In this document: in pieces, positions 1 to 4,663 of the stretch | Position numbering within the stretch: the first letter of the stretch is position 1 | How the letters are laid out: the number at the start of each line of letters is the position of its first letter | Assembly (NCBI GenBank): GCA_031282285.1 | Contig: JAITEA010000238.1 | Location: forward strand, 1-8,240 | Reading direction: 5' to 3' | DNA: 8,240 nucleotides | Origin: Helicobacteraceae bacterium | Lineage (GTDB): Bacteria; Campylobacterota; Campylobacteria; Campylobacterales; SZUA-545 | Notes under the pieces: generated by a model | The model's input: only the letters and a program-made list of their open reading frames with translations | Databases searched by the model: none | What the model was told of the DNA's origin: nothing | Position numbers and translations under genes: made by a program

Positions 1-416
1 CCGACAAAGTATGTTCCGCTAATAGCGCCAGTTGTGTAGCTGTTTGAGATAGAGCCGTCATAAACCGCTCCAGCGATACCGCCGACATTGTCTGCGCCGC
101 TAATAACGCCGGTTGAGTAGCCGTTTGTGATAGAGCCGCCATCAACCGTCCCAGCGATACCGCCGACAGTGCTTGTTCCGCTAATATTGCCGGTAGCGTA
201 GCTGTTTGTTATAGAGCCATTATTATTAACAACTCCAGCGATACCGCCGACTCTGTCTGCGCCGCTAATAACGCCGGTTGAGTAGCTGTTTGTGATAGAA
301 CCGCTACTAATAATAGCTCCAGCGATACCGCCGACAAAGTATGTTCCGCTAATAGCGCCGGTTGAGTAGCTGTTTGTGATAGAGCCGCCATCAACCGCTC
401 CAGCGATACCGCCGAC
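1..416 (-). repeat. Tandem GLUG repeats, 81/84-bp units
   Basis: Five complete units and the start of a sixth lie on the minus strand, each starting with a VGGIAG codon block: 416-336 (27 codons), 335-252 (28), 251-168 (28), 167-87 (27), 86-6 (27), then 5-1. Consensus features are VGGIAG, then GSITNSYSTG, then ISG. Units 1 and 5 end in ISGTYF; units 2 and 4 end in ISGAD plus R or N. DNA identity between matched units is high: bases 1-60 against 331-390 differ at only a few positions. All units are multiples of three bases, so unit gain or loss keeps the frame. Confidence 0.9.
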
Positions 417-1088
417 AGAGCTGTATCCTCTAACGCTTTTGCCGCCCGCTATTTCAACGCCTATATTTTTGATTTGGGCGTTGTTGCCTATATAGCCAAA
501 CAAACCTATAATATATGTAATATCTGTATCGGGTCTATCGATCCATAGATTGGTTATCTTATGGTTGCCTCCATTAAAGATACCTCCGAAGCCGTTAGAC
601 AAATCATAGCCAATCGGTTTCCAACCATAGGTTTGGTTAAACTCGTCCTCGTTTTCTCCGTCCTTTGCTCTTAACTCAATATCGTTAAGCAGAATATACT
701 TTCCGCTAAGCGTAGTAGCGTCGGTATTGATAGCGGCTAATCCGTCTTGATCGGTTATCTCAACCACATCGAAGGTAGCGTAGAAGTTGGTATCGCCCGA
801 TATGGTATAGGATGTTTGATCGGCTAAATCGGTCGGATCTGACGCTCTATATAAAGCGGAGCTTAGGTCTAGCTTTGTCTTTAGTTCCGCTAGATTAACG
901 GTTGGACTATTTACATTAACCTTTATCGATCCGTTTAAGTCCAGAACGCTATCGTAAAACGATACCGTATAGAACCGAGCGTTATTGTCGCCGTCTCCGC
1001 CAGAACCTCCTCCGCCTCCTCCGCAACCAATCAGCAGAAACGAAACAAAGAGGATTGAGAACAGTCTAGTTAATAGGCTGGAAAGCAT
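1..1088 (-). CDS. GLUG-repeat surface lipoprotein, 3' end outside window
   Basis: Reading leftward from ATG at 1088-1086, an open frame of 362 codons runs off the window. Residues 1-22 are a lipoprotein signal peptide: Thr7/Arg8, a hydrophobic core, then lipobox LIGC with Cys22 as the expected acylation site. A glycine-rich linker follows (23-34). Residues about 38-108 resemble an InlB/Listeria-Bacteroides type repeat (YTVSF near the start, TNFYATF at the end). Residues 109-183 match the entry module of GLUG proteins (LSGKYILLNDIEL, WKPIG, FGGIFNGGNHKITNLWI). From residue 195 come GLUG-type units, regular from residue 225. The family is usually surface exposed and poorly characterised; adhesion is possible but unproven. 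Codons such as AGA, TTA and ATA are frequent, unlike in the rightward operon. No Shine-Dalgarno precedes the ATG; a CT dinucleotide tract does, so expression may depend on the upstream ORF. Confidence 0.85.
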   Translation of the reverse strand, partial: MLSSLLTRLFSILFVSFLLIGCGGGGGGSGGDGDNNARFYTVSFYDSVLDLNGSIKVNVNSPTVNLAELKTKLDLSSALYRASDPTDLADQTSYTISGDTNFYATFDVVEITDQDGLAAINTDATTLSGKYILLNDIELRAKDGENEDEFNQTYGWKPIGYDLSNGFGGIFNGGNHKITNLWIDRPDTDITYIIGLFGYIGNNAQIKNIGVEIAGGKSVRGYSSVGGIAGAVDGGSITNSYSTGAISGTYFVGGIAGAIISSGSITNSYSTGVISGADRVGGIAGVVNNNGSITNSYATGNISGTSTVGGIAGTVDGGSITNGYSTGVISGADNVGGIAGAVYDGSISNSYTTGAISGTYFV

Positions 1089-1287
1089 AGAGAGAGAGAG
1101 AGAGAGGATTTTTCGTCTTAAACGAAACTGAAGCTTTTGCGTTAGGTTGTAACGCTTGGCTGATCGAAGCGTTTTGCGACGCTTTTATGGTAGCGTTTGA
1201 AGCAAACGCAAGGTCTTGACGCGTTAAAGCGTCCGCTGAAAACGCTTGATTAAACAAAGCGTTTGAGCCGTGTTGAAGTAACGACAT
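1066..1287 (-). CDS. Small ORF translated into the CT tract, possible leader of the lipoprotein gene
   Basis: A 73-codon ORF starts with ATG at 1287-1285, preceded by a good Shine-Dalgarno (AGGAG, complement of 1297-1301, spacing 9). I do not recognise the product. It starts MSLLQHGSN, is rich in Asn-Ala and Gln-Ala pairs, has no membrane segment or signal peptide, and its last residues (PLSLSLYAFQPIN) come from the CT tract and the start of the lipoprotein gene read in another frame. It ends at TAG 1068-1066, 23 bases inside the lipoprotein frame. One more CT unit (10), or two fewer (7), would join it in frame to the lipoprotein as a 67-residue N-terminal extension; with 8 units it would stop at 1072-1070. 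It is therefore either a leader ORF coupling translation or the true 5' end of a phase-variable gene. Confidence 0.55.
   Translation of the reverse strand: MSLLQHGSNALFNQAFSADALTRQDLAFASNATIKASQNASISQALQPNAKASVSFKTKNPLSLSLYAFQPIN
1089..1106. repeat. (CT)9 simple sequence repeat (AG on plus strand)
   Basis: Nine AG units on the plus strand, CT on the coding strand, sit directly against the ATG at 1088 of the lipoprotein gene and inside the 1066-1287 ORF. Dinucleotide tracts of this kind are prone to slipped-strand mispairing. The two frames flanking it differ by one base, so a change in unit number alters which frames are joined. Confidence 0.9.
1151..1173. repeat. Inverted repeat AACGCTT-N9-AAGCGTT, copy 1
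   Basis: Perfect 7-base arms AACGCTT (1151-1157) and AAGCGTT (1167-1173) separated by 9 bases, inside the 1066-1287 ORF. The same arms and spacer length recur exactly 90 bases to the right. It could be an mRNA hairpin of the lipoprotein leader or a protein binding site. Confidence 0.6.
1241..1263. repeat. Inverted repeat AACGCTT-N9-AAGCGTT, copy 2
   Basis: Arms at 1241-1247 and 1257-1263 are identical to those of the copy at 1151-1173, with a 9-base spacer of different sequence. A smaller inverted repeat, GACGC-N6-GCGTC, lies between the copies at 1218-1233. Confidence 0.6.
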
Positions 1288-1296
1288 TTGTCGGTT

Positions 1297-1301
1297 CTCC
1301 T
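1297..1301 (-). promoter_or_regulatory. Ribosome binding site of the 1287 ORF
   Basis: On the minus strand AAGGAG ends nine bases before the ATG at 1287. It is the only strong Shine-Dalgarno near the lipoprotein gene. Upstream of the ATG at 1088 there is only pyrimidine-rich CT repeat, which cannot serve as one. Confidence 0.7.
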
Positions 1302-1324
1302 TTTGCTTAAAGTAAAATGTGGCA

Positions 1325-1330
1325 ATTCTA
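1325..1330 (-). promoter_or_regulatory. Candidate -10 element for the leftward lipoprotein unit
   Basis: The minus strand reads TAGAAT here, 38 bases upstream of the ATG at 1287 and preceded by AT-rich sequence. No good -35 hexamer is seen at the usual distance, which would be acceptable for a Campylobacterota housekeeping promoter, where -35 conservation is weak. A 10-base palindrome TTTGATCAAA (1371-1380) lies about 40 bases further upstream and might be an operator. Confidence 0.3.
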
Positions 1331-1482
1331 GCCTTTTTTAGATTAAACTACCGCCCAAAAAGTAAACCTTTTTGATCAAATCGCCTAAAAACACCGCCCT
1401 CTCGCCGATCCCGCGCCGATCGTTTGCGTTTTAGCAACCTTAGGTTTTAATGGGATTGAGGCTTGTCTCAAACCCCCCACTA

Positions 1483-1524
1483 GCCCCCCTTATCGGGGGG
1501 CGAAGCGGAGCGTAAGCTACGCTC
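1483..1524. repeat. Pair of GC-rich hairpins, REP-like element candidate
   Basis: Hairpin 1 has 7-base arms, a G plus six C at 1483-1489 and six G plus a C at 1495-1501, with loop TTATC. Hairpin 2 follows after 6 bases: GAGCGTA (1508-1514), loop AGC, TACGCTC (1518-1524). The right arm of hairpin 2 can instead pair with GAGCG at 1532-1536, giving an alternative fold. Further C runs flank the element (1473-1478, 1543-1556). Neither strand has a T run directly after hairpin 1, so it is not a standard terminator. The layout resembles dispersed intergenic palindromic repeats. Confidence 0.5.
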
Positions 1525-1627
1525 GCATAAGGAGCGAGAAAACCCCTCCCTGCCCCTTTTTCGAGGGTAACATAGATTGCGTATGGCGTTGTTTTTGCGA
1601 TTTTGGCGGCGTTGATCGCGAAGGAAG

Positions 1628-1669
1628 GTTTGCGGCAAACTCTATAAATTACAAAAAGCGGTTTGCCGC
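1628..1669. repeat. Inverted repeat with 9-base arms and AT-rich loop
   Basis: GCGGCAAAC (1632-1640) and GTTTGCCGC (1661-1669) are perfect reverse complements around a 20-base AT-rich loop. The left arm also sits in a compact palindrome, GTTTGC-G-GCAAAC (1628-1640), so GTTTGC occurs three times in both orientations. It could be an operator or an RNA stem-loop. The nearest gene in the plus direction starts about 330 bases downstream. Confidence 0.45.
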
Positions 1670-1951
1670 GATATACCTAGCGGGTAAGCGGATAAATTGA
1701 TTTTAATTGCGTATAAGCGTTAAAGCCGCCGATTCCTATACCAAAGGCGATTGGGCGCGAGGCGTTATCCGCATATACGCTCCGCGTTGCGTCCGGCGTT
1801 TTCGGCTTCCGCCGCGAGCGAGCGCTTTTGAGGCGTCAAGGGCTGGACTCGAACTATTGTAATAATATCGCGGGCTAGATTTGGCTTTTGCGCGCCGCTT
1901 GCGCGTAAGATTGGCGCAAAGCTCAAAATTTGACCGGCGGAATAACGAGCG

Positions 1952-1974
1952 CTTGTATATAACTTGTATATAAT
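1952..1974 (+). promoter_or_regulatory. Likely promoter of the chemosensory operon with tandem 11-bp duplication
   Basis: CTTGTATATAA occurs twice head-to-tail (1952-1962 and 1963-1973). The second copy, with the next base, gives a perfect TATAAT at 1969-1974, 27 bases before the GTG start at 2002; the first copy gives TATAAC at 1958-1963. TTGACC at 1930-1935 is the only -35-like hexamer, but it lies 20 or more bases from these -10 candidates. The transcription start would fall close to the ribosome binding site, leaving a short leader. Confidence 0.55.
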
Positions 1975-1991
1975 TGGACGACAAGAACGGT

Positions 1992-1997
1992 AGGAGG
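1992..1997 (+). promoter_or_regulatory. Ribosome binding site deciding the GTG start at 2002
   Basis: AGGAGG, a full Shine-Dalgarno match, lies four bases before GTG at 2002. It supports the non-ATG start. The ATG at 1974 in another frame has no such site and opens only a short frame. Confidence 0.8.
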
Positions 1998-2001
1998 GTT
2001 T

Positions 2002-3336
2002 GTGGCGATCGTCAAGCGAAACATTCGAGTCGGTCGCCCCGTGTTGCGGTGCAAATTAACGGGCGACAACAGACTGGTCGTTTGCGTCGATCTGCAAAGT
2101 TCGTGCGCGGTAAAAGTACTAGAGGCGCAAACGCAGGCGACTCTTGGCGGTTTCAAGATAGAGCTACCGCCCAAAAGCCCGTTTGATTTCGCGATCGGCG
2201 ATCGCGCTATTTTGGCGTACAACCGCGCGAAAGGCGTTATTGATCTGTACAAGCTCGATTCGCGCGAGAAGGCGCGAAGTTTCGATATAAAACCTTCGCA
2301 CGACGAGCTGTCCGCGTTTGCCGCGAGCGACGAGGGCGGGCATTTTGCTCTGGGCGACGGGCGTGGCGCCTTCACCTTCTGGACGACGGACAACGCGCAG
2401 CCTCGATCGGCGGCTAAAGGGCTTAATCCTATCGCGCTTGTGAAACTCAGCGCAAACGGCGAATACGCGGCGATCGCGTTTGAAAACGGCGAGATTTCGA
2501 TAGTAAAAACCGCCAATTTAGACGATCAGTCGCTACTAAAGCTGCATAGATCGGCAGTTACCGCGCTCGAGTTTGTCTCGGACTATCTAATCAGCGGCGA
2601 TCAAGAGGGTCGTCTCGCGCTCTGGAGTCTCAAAAGCGGCAAATTGCTGCGCGTCTATCCGCCTTTTGGCGGCGCGATCAGAAGCGTGGAGCGCGCCTTT
2701 GACGATCGCGCCGCGATCGTCGCCACAGAGAGCGGCGAGCTGGCGCTTGCCAATATCGAGCGCGATCTGCGACCAATGGCGCTGGATACGCTTGGAGAGG
2801 CGCTGGCGACGGCGACATTTGACAACAAAACCGAACTCGCCGTCGTCGTAACCGCCTCTTGGAATCTGCTATTTTTCGATCTGCAAGCCGACAAGGCGAT
2901 AGAGGCTTTTTTGTCGCCGCCGCAGGATAGCCGCGGTCCGCAGCGCGAAGAGGCGATCAAGGCGATCGTGGTTGACGACAGCGTAACGATGCGGCGGGTG
3001 ATCGGCGCGGCGCTGAAGGCGGAGTTTCCATCGCTGCAGGTTTTCGAGGCGGGCGACGGCAAAGCGGCGCTAGACTTGCTAGAGCAAAACCCAGAAACCA
3101 AGATTATGTTTCTGGATTGGAATATGCCCACGATGAGCGGGGAAGCGGTTGTAGAGCGGATCAAAGAGGCGAAGGTCTATCCCAACCTTCAGATCATTAT
3201 GGCGACGACGGAAGGCGGGCAAGAAAAGGTGATGCAGATGCTGAGAATGGGCGTGGCGGGCTATCTTGTCAAGCCCTTTCGCAGGGACGCGATCGCCAAG
3301 ATCACAAGCAAGCTGCTTGAACGGATCGGCAAATGA
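2002..3336 (+). CDS. WD40-like beta-propeller fused to a CheY-type receiver domain
   Basis: 444 residues, GTG start with a strong ribosome site. There is no signal peptide or membrane segment, so it is probably cytoplasmic. Residues about 15-305 form a series of WD40-like blades. The clearest is 184-217 (AVTALEF, then LISGDQEGRLALWSLKSGKLL); weaker ones are near 103-133, 143-173, 225-255 and 266-296. A short linker (305-317) leads to a complete receiver domain at 318-444: acidic pair Asp325/Asp326, phosphoacceptor Asp372 (FLDWNMP), Thr402 and Lys424-Pro425. All catalytic residues are present, so phosphorylation by the operon's CheA is plausible. The propeller probably binds a protein partner, so phosphorylation could gate an interaction; that part is inference. 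The stop overlaps the CheV start (ATGA, 3333-3336). No established gene name is known to me. Confidence 0.88.
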   Translation: MAIVKRNIRVGRPVLRCKLTGDNRLVVCVDLQSSCAVKVLEAQTQATLGGFKIELPPKSPFDFAIGDRAILAYNRAKGVIDLYKLDSREKARSFDIKPSHDELSAFAASDEGGHFALGDGRGAFTFWTTDNAQPRSAAKGLNPIALVKLSANGEYAAIAFENGEISIVKTANLDDQSLLKLHRSAVTALEFVSDYLISGDQEGRLALWSLKSGKLLRVYPPFGGAIRSVERAFDDRAAIVATESGELALANIERDLRPMALDTLGEALATATFDNKTELAVVVTASWNLLFFDLQADKAIEAFLSPPQDSRGPQREEAIKAIVVDDSVTMRRVIGAALKAEFPSLQVFEAGDGKAALDLLEQNPETKIMFLDWNMPTMSGEAVVERIKEAKVYPNLQIIMATTEGGQEKVMQMLRMGVAGYLVKPFRRDAIAKITSKLLERIGK

Positions 3337-4262
3337 GCGGCTCGTTCGATATTCGCGCCAGCGTGGCGAAGATGACCGACAGCCACCTGAACAACGTGAT
3401 GCAGCTTGCCGTTTTCTACACGGCGAATTACGAGTTATACGCCGTCAATGTGGCTAAGATACAGAACTTTGTAATCTTGAGCGAGATTACGATCGTGCCA
3501 AACCGCGATCCAAACAGCGTCATTGTCGGCGTGGCGCAGATACGCGACGAACTGGTAACTTTTGTCGATCTCGATCGCTGGCTTGGTATGCCGACGGTCG
3601 ATCTGTCGGCTTTCGAGGTCGGCGTGGTGTGCAATCTCAACCGCCGCAGGATCGGCTTTTTCGCGCGCGATATCGTCGGCATCGAGGATAAGTACAGCTT
3701 CGAGCTTAAGATCGCAGATTCGAGGGAGCTTAAAATCCTCTATGTAACCAATATCAAGATTGGCGGCGAGAGCAAGCCGTGCGCCATATTTGATATCGAG
3801 CGGCTGCTGGTCGATTGCGGCTTTCCGCCCGAAGAGCCGCGCTTTACCCCGCCGCAAAAGACGCCGAGCGCGTTTATCGACAAAAAGGTACTGATCGCCG
3901 AGGACAGCGGCGCGGCGGCGCGGAAACTCGCCGACTTTTTCGACTCGCTTGGCGTCGCTTACGAGATGTACGCCGACGGCGCGGCGCTGATAACGCGGCT
4001 GGATTCGGTCAATATCGACGAGATCGGGCTGGTGGTTACCGATCTGGAGATGCCCGTGCGCGACGGCTTTCAGGTGATCGCGCATATCAAGCAGAACGAA
4101 AGGCTCGCCCGTCTGCCCGTCGTCGTCAATTCCAGTATGACAAGCAGCGGCGTGGCGGAGAAGGTCAAACGGCTTGGCGCGGACGATCTGGTCAATAAAT
4201 CCGATACCCGCGCTCTATTTGAGCTTGTCAAGCGGTATATGGGGAAAACGGAGGGAATATGA
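3333..4262 (+). CDS. cheV: Chemotaxis coupling protein CheV (CheW domain plus receiver)
   Basis: 309 residues. Residues about 22-163 are a CheW-like domain (YAVNVAKIQNFV, the VAQIRDELVTFVDLDRWLGM stretch, then IFDIERLL), which bridges receptors and CheA. A Pro-rich linker leads to a receiver at about 184-305: Glu190/Asp191, phosphoacceptor Asp237 (TDLEMP), Ser267/Ser268 at the switch position and Lys289. The residue after this lysine is Ser rather than the Pro of CheY; CheV receivers often vary here. CheV proteins act as phosphorylatable coupling proteins in adaptation. The ATG at 3333 overlaps the previous stop and has only a weak ribosome site, so translation is probably coupled. Met14 (3372) is a possible alternative start, but would drop only a non-domain tail. 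The next gene overlaps as ATGA at 4259-4262. Confidence 0.95.
   Translation: MSGSFDIRASVAKMTDSHLNNVMQLAVFYTANYELYAVNVAKIQNFVILSEITIVPNRDPNSVIVGVAQIRDELVTFVDLDRWLGMPTVDLSAFEVGVVCNLNRRRIGFFARDIVGIEDKYSFELKIADSRELKILYVTNIKIGGESKPCAIFDIERLLVDCGFPPEEPRFTPPQKTPSAFIDKKVLIAEDSGAAARKLADFFDSLGVAYEMYADGAALITRLDSVNIDEIGLVVTDLEMPVRDGFQVIAHIKQNERLARLPVVVNSSMTSSGVAEKVKRLGADDLVNKSDTRALFELVKRYMGKTEGI
4250..4253 (+). promoter_or_regulatory. Ribosome binding site of the PAS gene inside the end of cheV
   Basis: GGAG at 4250-4253, extended by GG, lies five bases before the ATG at 4259. It supports that start within the 4-base overlap with cheV. Confidence 0.6.
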
Positions 4263-4663
4263 GCGACGCGGGCAAAATGATTGCGATCGACGAGAAATGT
4301 CTGATCGTCTCGGAAACCGATCGGCGCGGGATAATCCGATATGTAAACGACGATCTGATCAAAATATCGGGCTTCGACGAGCTTGATCTGATAGGCAAGC
4401 CTCACGGCGTTATGCTCCACCAGAGTATGCCCAAAGCCGTAACGCTGGATATGTGGCGGACGATAGGCGAGGGCGGAATATGGAAAGGTTTCGTGAAAAA
4501 TATGACAAAAAGCGGCGATTACTACTGGGTGTTTATGTCGGTGTTTCCGATCGACTCCATTAACGGAGAGGGCTATCTCGCCGTCCGCACGAGGGCGAAC
4601 GAGGAGGAGATAGCGCGCTACGAAGCCAAATACGAGCAGATGCGGCTTAAGGAGACGCAGTGA
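4259..4663 (+). CDS. Aer/CetB-type soluble PAS sensor protein
   Basis: 134 residues, essentially one PAS domain with no membrane segment. It aligns along most of its length with the PAS domain of E. coli Aer: GIIRYVNDDLIKISGF (24-39), DLIGKPH (43-49), MPKAVTLDMW (57-66), then WKGFVKN, KSGDYYW, GYLAVRTRA and NEEEIARYEAKYE. In Aer this domain binds FAD and senses redox or energy state. Asn30 and Trp66, which match FAD-related Aer residues, are kept. The Aer RHPD motif reads LHQS here (53-56), keeping only the His. The C-terminal charged helix (113-134) could contact the transducer encoded next. In Campylobacter the comparable split pair CetB/CetA mediates energy taxis. The stop overlaps the next start as GTGA (4660-4663). 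Confidence 0.88.
   Translation: MSDAGKMIAIDEKCLIVSETDRRGIIRYVNDDLIKISGFDELDLIGKPHGVMLHQSMPKAVTLDMWRTIGEGGIWKGFVKNMTKSGDYYWVFMSVFPIDSINGEGYLAVRTRANEEEIARYEAKYEQMRLKETQ
4649..4654 (+). promoter_or_regulatory. Ribosome binding site deciding the GTG start at 4660
   Basis: AAGGAG at 4649-4654, five bases before GTG, supports the GTG start that overlaps the PAS gene stop. No in-frame ATG follows for many codons, and a later start would remove the first membrane helix. Confidence 0.7.

Larger units (their letters stand above)
1288..2001. other. Gene-free divergent intergenic region
   Basis: No frame here has a convincing start, ribosome site and protein-like composition. The contents, left to right, are: the leftward ribosome site and -10 candidate (1297-1330); a TTTGATCAAA palindrome (1371-1380); C- and G-run hairpins (1483-1524); an inverted repeat (1628-1669); an isolated tRNA T-arm-like decamer (1845-1854, minus strand) without a cloverleaf; and the duplicated promoter element of the chemosensory operon (1952-1974). 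The region is long for an organism whose neighbouring genes overlap, so it may carry repeat elements or an untracked RNA. Confidence 0.6.

Noticed and set aside
209..394. 61-codon minus-strand ORF inside the repeats
   Set aside because: It is an alternative frame of the GLUG repeats, open only because the units are multiples of three bases.
1..416. Regular repeats considered as a CRISPR array or minisatellite
   Set aside because: The repeats are 81/84 bases without distinct spacers and translate into a clear GLUG protein in one continuous frame.
1371..1380. TTTGATCAAA palindrome as an FNR/Crp-type site
   Set aside because: FNR boxes need TTGAT-N4-ATCAA spacing; here the half-sites overlap. 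Kept only as a possible operator in the promoter entry.
1484..1501. C6/G6 hairpin as an intrinsic terminator
   Set aside because: No T run follows directly on either strand, and the genes on both sides are transcribed away from it.
1845..1854. tRNA T-arm-like decamer GTTCGAGTCC on the minus strand, as if the 3' end of a tRNA
   Set aside because: The flanking five bases on each side do not form a T stem, no 5' acceptor partner (GTCAAGG) is found upstream, and no anticodon or D arm fits. At most it is a remnant; I do not call a tRNA.
1736..1984. 82-codon minus-strand ORF in the intergenic region
   Set aside because: It is Arg/Ser-rich, has no ribosome site or recognisable motif, and covers the promoter and the tRNA-like decamer; it looks non-coding.
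1923..2516. 197-codon minus-strand ORF
   Set aside because: It lies opposite the WD40-receiver gene and the operon promoter, has shadow-type composition (Ala/Ser/Arg) and no start signals.
3435..4085. 216-codon minus-strand ORF opposite cheV
   Set aside because: It is the antisense shadow of a gene with strong domain evidence; GC-rich codon use keeps the opposite frame open.
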